From NCBI GenBank assembly GCA_947044365.1, contig OX345638.1, positions 1,743,701 through 1,807,700 of the forward strand: a DNA stretch of 64,000 bases, in the 5' to 3' direction. The notes below the pieces were generated by a model. The model ran no database searches. It was not told where the DNA came from and worked only from the letters and a program-made list of their open reading frames with translations. Below are positions 1 through 21,539 of this stretch, piece after piece; the stretch's first letter is position 1, and each line of letters begins with the position of its first letter. Origin of the DNA: Petrosia ficiformis. Taxonomy: Eukaryota > Porifera > Demospongiae > Haplosclerida > Petrosiidae. Position numbers and translations under genes: made by a program.

Positions 1-217
1 ATCCATCCATTGATCCATCCATCCATTGATAATATTAGGCTCGGGTTTTAATTTTAGTTAACTAACTAAAAGTGCCATTATTGGCCAATTTTCATTTTAG
101 TTAGTTATACTAGACTTGTAATTTAATTATAGTTACAATTAACTAATATACATGTACATGTACATGTACTACAACAAGACCTGTAGTAGTAATACACTGT
201 ACATGTATATTCCTAAC

Positions 218-686
218 CTCAAATGTTCCCCTCATAATGTTGACGATATCCCGATGTATTTCCAACAACTTTTCTTTAACAGACATGCAGTGTTTGTACT
301 GTTCAGTGGAAAAGTCCTCATTCTCATAAACTCTCTTACCATCTAGTTTGACAAGCAACATTTCACTAATTTCACGACACTTGTTGCCAATTTGACGATT
401 AGACAACTAAAAAAAACAATGTTAATAATTGTAAATATATTATATATACAGTATATGTCAATAAAATATCACCATACAGTAACAGTAATTACCTTAGTTC
501 TACTGTCAGTATAATACAGTAAGTACTGTCTCACTACTGTGGTGTTGAATTGACAAGTACACCAATTACTGTTAAAACTATTGTTGAACTACTGTAGTGT
601 GATAATGAAACTACTGAGTAATTACTGTGTTGTATGGTGACTTTTTATTGACATATACTGTATATATATGATGTTACAGGAGATGT

Positions 687-721
<35 letters not shown>

Positions 722-3700
722 CACCTGAGGCAATGGAAAAATGAAAAATGAGAGTCGCCTCAGGTCGGATTCAAACCCACAACACTCTGTACTCCAAACA
801 GATGCTCTACCAACTGAGCTACCAAGGCAGCCCAGCTGGCAGGGTCTGAATCAAACATCTTATATGCCTGTATAAACAGGCTAACTTAACACTTGGCATT
901 AGGCACGTTATACAGGTGAAAAATGTTTTGCAGGTACAAATTTTAGGTAATTTTGTGAACAATTTTGCCCTCAAAGAAATGGTGAATGTAAAATGTAAAA
1001 TATGATAGTATTCAAGACAGTATATAGTGGTTGTCACCTAACTGTACCACTAACTTATCATGTAATATAATTATTAATACTAACTTTATACTACTATACA
1101 CACAAATAAACAAGTACAGTATAAGTTGTACATGTACAGTATATGTCAATAAAAGGTCACCATACAGTACAGTAACTACTCAGTAGTTTCATTTCCACAC
1201 TACAGTAGTTCAACAGTAGTTGATATACATGTACTTGTAAATTCAACACCACAGTAGCGAGACAGTAATTACTATACTACACTGACAGTAGAAGTAAGAT
1301 AATTACTGTTACTGTATGGTGACATTTAATTGGCATATACTGTACATATAAGTTCGTACCTATTATACAGCATACAATTACAATTACTTATCATGGATCA
1401 AAGATAATGGCAGCTTGAATATAGACTACATGTAGCTACATTGTATCTAGGCATTATTCACATGTACATGTATAAATTAATCACGTTCCATCCACTTGAA
1501 AAAGCTAAATTAGTACTCACAAACAATAGTCACATCACAATAATTACGATTTACAGAACAGTACCATCTCAGTAAACAAGTTGACATTGCAGTACAGTGG
1601 TCAGAAGATACTACAGTGTATATAGCTCACAATAGACTCAGTACTCAGTATGGAAATGTAAAAAGATCTTCATGACCACAGCGCTAGCCAGGACAACAAG
1701 ATTAAACTGATGCTGTATAATAACCACAGTGGTGTGGAAACAGCCCAGTCGTGCATGACATTGTCTGATAAATCTAGTGAATGTCTGGTAAATTGAAACT
1801 GAACTGTATACAAAGTATATGGGGAGCAGGACAAGAGTTATGAAAATAGCTCAAATTGTCTGGCAGTTGGCTCAATGTTTTCCCACCCCTGTGGACATGT
1901 AGTAATAAACAAAATAGAAACAGTATCTCAGTTGCTAGATACAGTACCCTAGCTTTGTTAGGATAATAGAACTAAACCAGACAATTATTTATGAATTCTG
2001 TATAAGAAAATAGTCTAACAAGGTAGGCACTACTCTTTTTAAAGAGAATAAAAATTCCCTGCAGACAGACAGAGGAGGATTTACAACATACATGTACCTT
2101 GTAATCGTTAATGAGACGTAACACTTTGTAAGCATGTACTCGGCACTCAACCACAAAATATTCCAACACACCTTCAGATACCCAAGTCAGCTTCGTCAAA
2201 CCAGGCCGTAATTTTTTGTCAAGAGAACGAATCCTCTCACGGAACAGTGCTATCTCCTTTGGCTGAAGTATTGTTAAAATGCTATTGTAGTTTCTAACTA
2301 CAAGCATCACATTTTCTCTGAGAATACGCAACTGTTCACACTTTGAATATATTTCTACCGAGTAGTGGGGCATTTCAAACCTCATTCTCTCCCAGTATTT
2401 CATCTCACAAAAGAGTTTGAGTAGCACTCGATTGAAGTTGAGCTCTATTTTGCCATTTCTTTGTATGCTTCTAAAAGTTGATAAGTAAGTTAAAAAGTAT
2501 GGATAAATACATGAATAGATGGATGAATGGATGGATAGATGGATGAATGAATGAATAGATGGATAAATACATGAATAGATGGATGAATGGATGGATAGAT
2601 GGATGAATGAATGAATAGATGGATGAATGGATGGATGGATGAATGGATGGATGGATGGATGATGGATGGATGATGAAGAGATGATGAGGTTGATAAGTAA
2701 GTTAAGAAGTATTGATAGATAGATGGATGAATGAATGGATAGAAGATGGGGAGATGACGAGGTTGATAAATAAGTAGTATGGATGAATAAATTGTCTTAA
2801 TAAATTGATGACACATGTACAAGTGTACTAACTAACTTGACAATCAGAGGTCGATCTAAATACTTTCCAAGATCTTTCTCAACTGTTACTATCCATTCAT
2901 TGAATAGCTTACCAATGTATTCCTCCAGGGCTTGAGCTAACTGCAGGTATTGAAACTTAGCCTCTTCTCCTTGGCCTTTCTCGTGAAGAAAGAATGCTTT
3001 CTCAAGTGCCTTAGGAAAATGTACAACAATGCTACACCAGTAGATGGTGCAAGTGCAGTACATTTGTACATGTATATATACATGTACATGTACACATACA
3101 TTCATGTAAATGTACAACAATGCTAAACCAGTGGATGGTGCAAGTGCAGTACATTTGTACATGTATATATACATGTACATGTACACATACATTCATGTAA
3201 ATGTACAACAATGTTAAACCAGTAGATGGTGCAAGTGCAGTACATTTGTACATGTATATATACATGTACATGTACACATACATTCATGTAAATGTACAAC
3301 AATGCTAAACCAGTAGATGGTGCAAGTGCAGTACATTTGTACATGTATATATACATGTACATGTACACATACATTCATGTAAATGTACAACAATGCTAAA
3401 CCAGTAGATGGTGCAAGTGCAGTACATTTGTACATGTATATATACATGTACATGTACACATACATTCATGTAAATGTACAACAATGCTAAACCAGTAGAT
3501 GGTGCAAGTGCAGTACATTTGTACATGTATATATACATGTACATGTACACATACATTCATGTAAATGTACATGTACATATGATATCTGAAAGAAAGAAAG
3601 AAAGGAAAGAAAGAAAGAAAGAAAGACAGACACCTGAGACAATGGAAAAATGAAAAATGAGAGTTGCCTCAGGTGGGATTCGAACCCACGACACTCTGTA

Positions 3701-6700
3701 TTCCAGACAGATGCTCTACCAACTGAGCTACCCAGGCAGCTCAGCTGGCAGGGTTCGAATACTAGGCTTTTTAGGTGTACGTACATGTGTATTACTACAC
3801 ATTTTTAGAATGCTGTTTCAGAATTAACTGTAACTATAATTTTGAACAACTACATGTACATGTACATGTACATGTACGAGCCTCTAGTATGTACATGTAC
3901 ATGTCTCCAGTATGCACATGCACACATAGTCATGTACAAGTACAATGATGCAGTAATAATGATAAACATACATGTAAAATCATACATATACATGTACATA
4001 CATGTATACCTTCATAGAATTATCAATTCTTCTCTTCAATGCACGAGCCCATGTGGCCCTTCCAGCATAGTTTGGTTGTGAATATGGTAGTATAGGAGCT
4101 TGATCAGCAAATGCTTTCTTTACCATGTTTAATTCCTCAACAAACTTTGTATATAAGTCTACTGTACGTCTGTCAATCACACGTTTGATAGTCTATGTAT
4201 GGAGATAAGAATATGAAAGTATTATTATAGATATGTGTACATGTAGATTCATGTACATGTATGGTGAATATACATTGTGTAGAATGTGGCAAGCAGATAT
4301 TCCTGTACACACATGCTTATACATTATATATATGACATACATTTGTACATAATTCAGTACATACATACACAGTACATACGTATGTATGTACTACATGTAT
4401 ATGTGCATAGTCCATACATACATGTACCACTTGTATGTACAATGTAAATGCGTACAAACATACATGTATGTACATGTACATGTACAACATTTATATTCAT
4501 GTATGTACATTGTACACATATATACATACACATGTACATACATGTACATTAAAGGCAAAGATACATGTACATACACAATTGCATGTACACCACATACATG
4601 TATCTACATGTATAAATACATTCATATGTAAATTAATATACATGTACATATACAAGTACATTGTATGTATAAAATAATAATTATATTATACATGTACTTG
4701 TATGTACATGTACATGTACCTCTCTGTTGATATATTGAGTAAATACATCCAGTAACTCTACACCCTCTTGTATAGTAGTGATAGTCTCAAAACCAGCATT
4801 AATAACATTCTGGAGCATGACTTCAAGATCCTTGACACCAGCTCTGTACTTGTTGTACTCATCATGCCATCCTGTAGCTTTAACATCTAATATCAATGTC
4901 TATAGGGAGAAAATGGGCTTTAATTGGAATGTCCATGAGATAAATGTATGTACATGCATATATACATATATGTATGAATAGGCATCAGTGGGATGTGTAT
5001 ATGAGACATGTACATGTACATTGATACGACTATTATTACATGTACATGTAGTATTAATCATGGGTACTAATTTTTGCATTTTTTAGTGAATGCAACATAA
5101 TTGCTAATTATTTATACATAGTAGGGCTGGGAATCAGCTGAGATTCTTAAATCGATTATCTCTAACTTCAAATCGATTGATAATTGATTCGATTAATCAT
5201 CCCAGCCTTAATACGTTCATGTACATGTATACCATAATTAGTGTATAAAATACAACATGTCTTTTATTTTCTTTAAAACGTGCACTCACAATAGTCTTTA
5301 ACATACTATAAGTATGTACATGTACTTTATATACATAATAATTATGTAAATTTTATGTATGTACATGTATGTACAATGTACATAAATGTGAACTACAATG
5401 TACTAGCTGTACTGTACTGTACTGTACTGTACTGTACTGTACTGTACTGTACATGTACATGTATATGCAGTACTGAACTTGCACATAGTATGCACTGTCC
5501 CATATTTTACTGTACTGTACTGTATTATACTGTACACACTGACACATATACACTGTACATGCACAGTACTGAACTTGCACTTGATGTGTATTGGATAGTA
5601 CTGTACTTGCACTTGGTACATGTATAGTATTATACTTGCACTTGGTGTCCACTGTCCCATACCTTATTTTACAGTAGTGTACTATAACATAATATAAGAG
5701 AGTACTATGTATATTTGTGTGTATCAACACAGTACTTTTGTTACTGTTTTGTACGTAATTTTGTATTGTACTGCACATGCTAGTCACATGTATAAAAACT
5801 ACATGTACTTGTATTCATTGGAGTATGAAGTACCTGTACTGATTCTAGGTTGTTCAATAGTTTTTTAAACGAATGTTCAATCTCTTTGAGACTGCGAGCA
5901 ATCTCTGGTCCCTTACATCCAGAGAAGAGGGGTACAGGTTTCTTCACACCTTGAGAATAATGACCAAAGTGTTCTTGACCTTCTACAATCTCTAAAAGAT
6001 CACGACATCTTTGAATGAATGCATCAATCTATTAGAAGATAAACAGTATAAATGAATATACATGTACATGTATAATTATTTTGCATGTACATGTACAAGT
6101 ACTATCCGATTATTGGTACCACACATGGGGCAAGTAACAAAGTGCTTTGCGCTTACTCAAGTACTCATTATTAAATATGGCTGTGCTTGTACTTTGTGCT
6201 TAAGCCCTCATTACTAATGTTAATGATTCTGTGCTGAATTCAATTACTACTTTACATGTATATAAGCACTCTCAAAAGTACTTATTGTACATGTAAATAA
6301 ACTATTATATGTACTTGAGGAGTATTTAAGCACTATCATATATCTGATAGGTACATCACTATAAGTTATATTATACATGTACATGTATGTACACCCTCAG
6401 ACAACATAGGTATCCCGTACAATAGGAATAGAGTATTACTCTAAACCATGACCAGTCTGGGACATTCTAGGAATGCAAGCAATATAATAGCTTATTGCTG
6501 ATCATGTGACCTGTGGCCAATCAGAGTGCAGATATTGCGTCACGTGATTGACCATTAAATCACTTATTGCACACTTTTGCGTGCAATAAATAGTTATTGC
6601 ACACTTTGCTCACCTCTACTAACGAAGCTGCTTCAACAACAGTGGTAGTTCACCAGATCATCAATAAATCACTTAGAACACACTTGACAGTGCATTGTGT

Positions 6701-9700
6701 GTTTCAATGTAGCACTTGGGCGGTCAATAAAGGTCGAGTTTACATAATGCACTCACCTTCGGCTCGTGCATTATGTAAACTCGACCTTTATTGACCCGCC
6801 CTCGTGCTACATTAAAACACGTAATCACGGTAAAGTTTGTTCTAACTATTACATATTTGAAGGGATTATTTAGGATGTCTGAAGGCAAATCTGGACAAGT
6901 GTATAATATGGTTGGGCGATATTGAAAATTATGTTTTGTGATTATTGTCTAAAGTTGACTTGTGATTATTGTAATATTGCAACTACTCATTGATACTGTC
7001 TATAACAAAAATAGGCTCATTTTTAAAAAGAAGACACTTCTGATACTTGTTTTGAGAGCATACGGCTCAAGATGAAGTGTTATGGTATTTTTCAACTGCA
7101 TATATTATAAGTACTGCAATTGCAGTAAGACAATATTTTGCCATTGTGATAATATTGGCAGACCAAAATCATGCGATACAATTTGCAATGCAATAATATA
7201 GCAGCGTATGCGATATTACCCAATCCTAGTGTATAATATATAGTATTGGAGATGATTACACACGCACCTGAGCAAATATACTAGATTCATCTAATAGCCA
7301 CTCCTCATCAGAGAAATGATTATGAACTTTACTGATTTTTTCATAAGTGCTCTTCCAGTTTTTACAACATTCAATACAATCTTCTAAAACATTCCTGCTC
7401 TTCTCGACCTGCCCTTCAAACACATCCTCCAGTGATATCTTGTTCCGGCAGCGAGTAATTATTTCTCTACTGACCTGAAATAGTTTAAAGTCTGTTCACA
7501 TTCATGACGAACTCATAATCAGGATTTCATGATTTTATATGACTATAATAGTGTTTAATTTATAGTCTGTTCACATTCACGATGTCCTCAAAATTATGAT
7601 ATGATGACTTTATATGTAATATAGTGTATAGTTTAATGTCATAAGGTTAACACATGATTATACTGTAACTCAATAACTAATATGTACTATAGTGTATAGT
7701 TTAATGTCATAAGGCTAATACATGATTATACTGTAACTCAATAATGAAACAATGGATTGAAATTTGACATACACAGTAAAGAATGGGAAGGACTATCATA
7801 TGAAAATGGTGCAGGCAAAAGGATAGTTGGATATTCCAAACTAAAGTTATGAATATTTTTCTGAGGATGTGGTGAATGTGAATGACCTTTAGTGTTGTTT
7901 TAGTATGGCAATAATGACCACTTTTAGTTATACATGTAGTTATAGTATGTCTAGTTTATCACAATTTTAGTTATATTTATAGTTAATTAACTAATTTTAG
8001 GCTTGTTTTAGTTTTAGTTAACTAACTAAAAGTGACCATTATTGGCTAATTCTCATTTTAGTTAGTTATAGTTATTACAATAGACTTGTAATTTAGTTAT
8101 AGTTTAGCTAAAATTCACAATGCTTTACTAAAAGGGGTTTCAGTTATAGTTAACTAAAACAAAACTAGATGCTATGATCATAAGGGTAATACATAGAATA
8201 GATGGATAGATGGAGAAATGGAATGATGGATCAACGGAACGATGAATGAATGGATAAACAGATAAGAAATGGATGAATTACATGTATATGTACACATACA
8301 TGTACCTTTCCCAATAGTGCAGTCAGTCTGTCTCTACTCTGGTAATGTTCGGAGTTCATCCATATGACTCTTACTGTATTGAGAAGACGAGGTAAAAGGG
8401 CAGGGATATCTTTAGGTTCAGCATTAGCTAGTTCAGTACATGGACCACTCAGTGTTGATAAGAATAGTAAACAGTTCTTTGCTTTAGCATGACTATCCTG
8501 GATACAGGTAATAAAAATAAGTACTGTTATTAGCACATCTAAGCTACATGTACAATTGAACATGTACATGTACATAAAACAGTGTTACCCCCAAAAAACA
8601 TTGTTTTATAACACTAATTGAAAATTGGTCATGTACATGTATATACCAATGATGCACTCCCCCACCCTTGATGTTTGGAAACACTGATATACATGTATGT
8701 ACATGTCTCTGTCATTTACATTATTCTTGTAATAAATTATACATATACTGCATCTAATGCATACATGTATATGCACACATACAATGTATAGACAAGTACA
8801 AGTACATGTACATGTATTATATTACATGTGTTCACCTCTAAATTTAACAAGTAATCTGATAGTAGAGATTAAAGAAAAGGTTTAAACCAAATCATCATTT
8901 TTACTAAAGTCTGTTTACATTCACTATGTACTCAAAATTAGGATGTGGTGACTTTATATGTAATATGGTGTATAGTTTAATGTCATAAGGTTAATATATG
9001 ATTATACTGTAACTCAATAATGAAGCAGTAGATTGAAATTTGACATACACAAAAAAGAATCGGAAGGATAATTATATGAAAATGGTATATACAGGTGAAA
9101 AGATTGTTGGTCATTCCAAACTAAAGTTATTAACATTTTTCTGAGGACAAGGTGAATGTGAATAACAATTATTACTATGACAATGATGAACACTTTCAGT
9201 TGTAGTTATAGTATGTCAAACGTTTAGTTATAGTTATAGTTAATTAACTAAGCATTACTAAAATGGTTTTAGTTTTATAACTAACTACCATTATTGGCCA
9301 TTTTTCATTTTAGCTGTTATAGTTATTGCAATAGACTTGTAGTTTAGTTATAGTTATAGTTAACTAAAAGTCACAATGCATTACTAAAGGAGTTTTAGTT
9401 ATAGTTATAACACTAACTATACTAAAAGTTAATTGTGATACACTAACCTGTATCTGTTGAGCCAGTGTGAGAAATGGTTTAAGATAATAGGATTTAGCTT
9501 TCTCTAGGACTATAGTAACGTGACCAACTCCTGGTTGATTCAGTTGTTGAGTTAGACCTGTAGTACAATATAAACATGTAGCAAAGCATCATTCCAGACA
9601 TTCTGTACAACCATTTATCTGTCTGCATATCTGCATATCTATCTATCCATCCATCCATCCGTCCACTCACCAATCCATCCATGCATCCATCCACCCAACC

Positions 9701-11867
9701 AAAATCCATCCAGTCATCCATCCATCCACCCATCCATCCACCCATCCATCCATCCATCCACCCAACCATCCATCCATCCATCCATGCATCCATCCATTCA
9801 TCCATCCATCCATCCAACCATCCATCCATCCAACCACCCATCCACCCACCCATCCATCTATTTATTCAAGTGTCCATCTACACTTGATAAACACTACTGA
9901 AGAATTGCTGTTTTTCAGGCAATACACTTTACCTGACAGATCTTCACATCTATCTCTCCAGAATTCAATCTCTTGAAGTGGACCTGCTGAATCAGTCTGT
10001 TCTAGACTCTCTTGTGAATTCAGGAGCTCTTTTATTTGACGTGTCCAATGAATCACAATCACTAGAGAAATGACATCAGACAATTCAACAATAACAGCAA
10101 ATGGATAAATATGTAGATAATATACATCTATCTATCTATTTGTCTACCTACCTATCTACCTAACTACCCACCCGCCCACCTACCTAAACCTACCCAACCA
10201 CCCAACCACCCACCTACCTACCTACCCACCTACCTACCTACCTACCTACCTATCGATCAATCTACTAGATAGATATTAGATAGATAAATAGAGAGAGAGA
10301 GAGAGATGGAGAGAGAGAGGGAGAGAGATAATGCACACACAGATTCAACACAAACACATACAATGTACATTACTCATGAGATTAACTGTGTTTAGATTAT
10401 AATTATAAAAAGTGTACCTTCCATTCTTTGTACAAATTCTTTGTTCTTGTGTGCTTCACTATCACACATTATAGGACCTTCATCAGGGACATAAAGCATT
10501 GTGTGACCACTAGCTTTGTGTTCAGCATCTGTTAAATGTGCTAAAAATCTGTGGAGGTGACTGAAAAACTCAGAACGTACACCTGTTAAAATATAGCGCT
10601 AAGGAACTAAGTATGAACACAAATAAGTACATTCTACATGTATGATCATAGGTCATCATTTGAACATCCACTGACTCCATCCACTCTCATATCTATCCAC
10701 CCATTGATCTATCTGTCTATCCATTAATCCAGCCCTCTACACGTACTCATTCATTCAACCATCCACCCACTCATTCACATTTCATCCATCGATAACTCAA
10801 TCATTCACCTATCTATCTGTCCACCCGTTCATGAATCCATCGCTCCACACATCCAGTCATCCACCAACATGCATTTACATATCCAAATCCTTCATTCAAT
10901 GCCCACACATTCATCCATCCACCTACATGTATTTATACATCCATCCACATTCTTCATTCAATGCCCACACATTCATCCATCCATCTATCCACCTACATGT
11001 ACATGTATTTACACATCCATCCACATTGTTCATTCAATGCCCACACTCCATCCATCCATCCATCCATTTACCCATCCCTCCACCTACATGTATTTACACA
11101 TCCATCCACATTCTTCATTCAATTCTTACACTCCATCCATCCATCCACCTACATGTATTTACACATCCATCCACATTCTTCATTCAATGCCCACACTCCA
11201 TCCATCCATCCATTCCATAGCTATACAGTATCTTGTCTACAAAATAAAATAATAATTATTACAATAGAGGATACTAGATGGCCAAATGGTATTCATGAAA
11301 AAGCTAGGAGCGTACATGCCCTGCATTGTCCTCAATAAACAGGTCACATGATCAGGTAACAGAGTGCCGTACTGCACCAGATCTGAAAAATTAGTAGAAG
11401 TGATCACTTCCCCTCTCGTTCTAATGAAATATGCCAGCTCTTTGACAGGAGAAGTAGGAAAAGTGTTGCTTAAAATGAGTCCAGTTTGTTCTCCATAATA
11501 TATCGTTAGCAGGAGTTGTGAGGGATCTTGCGTGAAGTTTGTTAACTGCAGAGTAACCTCTGGTGTCCAATCATCTGTTTTAAGTTGTGACAGGCAGACA
11601 CGTGATTTTATTAGTTCACCCTGAAAATTGAGACATTAATAATAACAGTGGTCGATTTGCAAAAAGGGACCTTTTGCAGTGAAATAATTTGATCAAAAGG
11701 TAACCACTGTTTTATGGTAATCGGTATTCGGGAATAGATACTTAAATTTAATGACTTTCTATACAAAATGGTGGAATAGTAAATAATATTTAAAGGTGAG
11801 CAAATTTTTTGATATTATTATTTTGCAGTAAAAGGTACATTTTTTTAAAATTCAATCGTAATTATAC

Positions 11868-11925
<58 letters not shown>

Positions 11926-12067
11926 GTTAACTATTATAATTATTATATTGATTGGAGCGTAGCTTGTACAGGTTAGCATGAGGCAATGCTTGAGAGGTTT
12001 ACAGCTTTAGGTATTCCATTTTTGTATACTCACTCATTTATCCGACCTCAAAAATACAAATGAAATG

Positions 12068-12112
<45 letters not shown>

Positions 12113-12175
12113 TATATACATTAGTTATATATAAATATATGCTAACTGCAGAGGTAATTGATAATAATGCATATA

Positions 12176-12212
<37 letters not shown>

Positions 12213-12392
12213 TATATGGGGATTTAATATTTTACTTACCCCATCTTGTGTGGTGGAGTTATTCACACCAACTGAAGGATGACCTGAGGCATTATCTTCT
12301 GTGATACTGTCTTTGTGGGAGGAATCAACTTTGTCCCCTTCAAATGAATGTCCTTCAAGCAGACTAGCATCTGATATTTCACTTTCACTCAT
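218..12392 (-). CDS. DNAH2: Axonemal dynein heavy chain, N-terminal tail (DNAH2-like), 5' part
   Basis: Thirteen exons are joined by GT-AG introns in consistent phase: 12392-12240, 11620-11275, 10582-10418, 10061-9933, 9557-9448, 8497-8306, 7474-7268, 6028-5834, 4899-4720, 4192-4010, 3009-2837, 2470-2098 and 406-218. They give about 865 codons, and the gene continues beyond the left edge. The translation carries dynein heavy-chain tail (DHC_N1) signatures such as [60 protein letters not shown] and [14 protein letters not shown]. The family forms ciliary inner-arm motors, with the tail binding intermediate chains and partner heavy chains. Assignment to DNAH2 rests on remembered similarity of the N-terminal LYVPDEG and tail regions, so another axonemal class is possible. 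The start is the ATG at 12392; an upstream in-frame reading begins only with GTG. Motor AAA modules are outside the window. Introns hold SINEs, MITEs and simple repeats. Confidence 0.85.
445..668. mobile_element. MITE family E (CAGTATATGTCAATAAAA ends)
   Basis: Inverted ends ACAGTATATGTCAATAAAA / TTTTATTGACATATACTGT enclose CAGTAATTAC-rich, internally palindromic sequence. Other copies are at 1130-1352, 60490-60620 (partial) and 63850-64000 (cut by the window end). Confidence 0.8.
686..846 (-). mobile_element. tRNA-derived SINE, near full length
   Basis: Read on the minus strand, a tRNA-like head (GGTAGCTCAGTTGGTAGAGC A-box region, GGGTTTGAATCC B-box) is followed by a short body whose ends form a CCTGAGGC/GCCTCAGG stem. 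It ends in a (CTTT)n tail. The anticodon loop position reads GGA. It lies in a dynein intron. Confidence 0.85.
1130..1352. mobile_element. MITE family E, second copy
   Basis: Same terminal and internal sequence as 445-668, with inverted ends and an internal ACAGTAGTTCAACAGTAGTT stretch. It lies in the last visible dynein intron. Confidence 0.8.
1724..1900. mobile_element. MITE family F (GGTGTGGAAACA ends)
   Basis: About 170 bp with GGTGTGGAAACAG at one end and a degraded inverse at the other. Copies are at 34610-34780 (opposite orientation, both ends clear: GGTGTGGAAACA / TGTTTCCACACC) and 46647-46805. All contain the same CTGAACTGTATACAAAG core. Confidence 0.8.
2498..2795. repeat. (ATGG)n/(ATGA)n simple repeat
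   Basis: Degenerate GATGGATGAATG units in a dynein intron. Similar (ATCC)n tracts are at 9640-9868, 10670-11220 (with ACATTCTTCATTCAATGCCC units) and 44205-44480. Confidence 0.9.
3015..3568. repeat. 91-bp tandem repeat, about 6 copies
   Basis: The unit contains CAGTAGATGGTGCAAGTGCA followed by palindromic TACATGTA arrays. Units are almost identical, and the array starts 6 bp beyond the dynein exon 11 acceptor (3009). Overlapping open frames here are repeat artefacts. Confidence 0.9.
3588..3757 (-). mobile_element. tRNA-derived SINE, best-preserved copy
   Basis: Same family as 686-846. The tRNA-like part has paired acceptor ends (GCCTGGG with CTGAGGC), a D-arm, an anticodon arm with loop CTGGAAT, and a B-box GGGTTCGAATCC. 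It is followed by the hairpin body and (CTTT)n tail on the minus strand. Confidence 0.85.
5123..5210. mobile_element. hAT-like MITE, GGGCTGGGA ends
   Basis: TAGGGCTGGGAATC at the left and TCCCAGCC at the right enclose ATCGAT/AATCGATT repeats. A longer copy with both TAGGGCTGGGA / TCCCAGCCCTA ends is at 51524-51823, and a partial one at 26046-26120. GGGCTGGG-type ends are typical of hAT elements; the superfamily call is inference. Confidence 0.7.
5405..5452. repeat. (CTGTA)n pentanucleotide run
   Basis: Nine near-perfect CTGTA units, followed by ACATGTACATGTA and degenerate TACTGTACTTGCACTTGGTG units to about 5665. Confidence 0.85.
6480..6850. mobile_element. Foldback-containing repeat, related copy at 60040-60150
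   Basis: The segment around ATTGGCCACAGGTCACATGA (inverse here) recurs inverted at 60040-60150. Here it also carries a large hairpin (6718-6801) with near-perfect 35-bp arms reading GGCGGTCAATAAAGG on the left, and a CTCACCTTCGGCTC loop. Confidence 0.75.
6907..7232. mobile_element. MITE with GGTTGGGCGATATTG ends
   Basis: Left end GGTTGGGCGATATTGAAAAT, right end GATATTACCCAATCC (inverse). A shorter related copy is at 13688-13830, in the first intron of the gasdermin-like gene. Confidence 0.65.
7486..7892. mobile_element. MITE family C (GTCTGTTCACATTCAC ends)
   Basis: Left end AAAGTCTGTTCACATTCA (duplicated at 7486 and 7561), right end GTGAATGTGAATGACCTTT. Other copies: 8906-9166, 18549-18807 (inverted), 18953-19155 (partial), 45120-45417 (inverted, with three internal 62-70-bp tandem units). 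Confidence 0.8.
7893..8170. mobile_element. MITE family D (AGTGTTGTTTTAGT ends, TTAGTTAACTAAAA body)
   Basis: The body is made of TAGTTATAGTTAACTAAA-type self-complementary motifs. Copies or fragments: 30-165, 9177-9440, 24320-24520, 28290-28610, 31246-31905, 42630-43345, 44914-45113 (compact, with both AGTGTTGTTTTAG / CTAAAACAACACT ends), 53755-53795. It directly abuts the family C copy. Confidence 0.75.
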
Positions 12393-12544
12393 TCTTTTTC
12401 TGCTGTATGGACCAAACCATTCCACAATTTGTTAGAAAAAGATAGTTGCTATGCAACATAAATTACCCGCCCATTTAATCATACTACATCGCCGGCCTAG
12501 CCAGGGCCCGTACCTGTACTAAACTTTTACTTCAGAGAACTGAC
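12393..12544. promoter_or_regulatory. Bidirectional promoter with RFX-type X-box
   Basis: The start codons of the minus-strand dynein gene (12392) and the plus-strand gasdermin-like gene (12545) lie 152 bp apart, head to head. At 12445-12457 is GTTGCTATGCAAC, an inverted repeat of GTTGC and GCAAC with 3-nt spacing. This matches the palindromic X-box bound by RFX factors, which control ciliary genes in animals. It sits about 53 bp upstream of the dynein ATG. No TATA box is evident between the genes. Confidence 0.6.
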
Positions 12545-21171
<8,627 letters not shown>

Positions 21172-21539
21172 ATATTAATTATTAATTTGTTTCTTGTATT
21201 ATTGTAAAGTCCCTGTTAATTGTGTTAATAATTATCAAATAATGAAACGATTGTAATAGAAGTTGTTCAAGTTAGTAAATTTTAATGTCTCCTCAACATG
21301 TTATTCACACAATAATTACAAAATATTTCACTATTTGACACTTAATTATCATAAGCTGCATTTTGATTTTATATAATAATAAAATTATAATGTATAAAAG
21401 AAATTTATTATTACGAAAGTGATTCTTACTGCCAATTCAGATCTGTGTGTTTTTCTTTTAGTTAACTCTTACTAAAACCTGTATTTTGACTTAGTTAATG
21501 TGGGGTAAAAATAATTTCCATGGTCCATCATGACTATCA

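Noticed and set aside
3659..3745. A functional tRNA gene on the minus strand
   Set aside because: The tRNA-like head recurs with the same body and CTTT tail at several sites, the anticodon (GGA, serine) would need a long variable arm that is absent, and the acceptor has mismatches. It is a SINE head.
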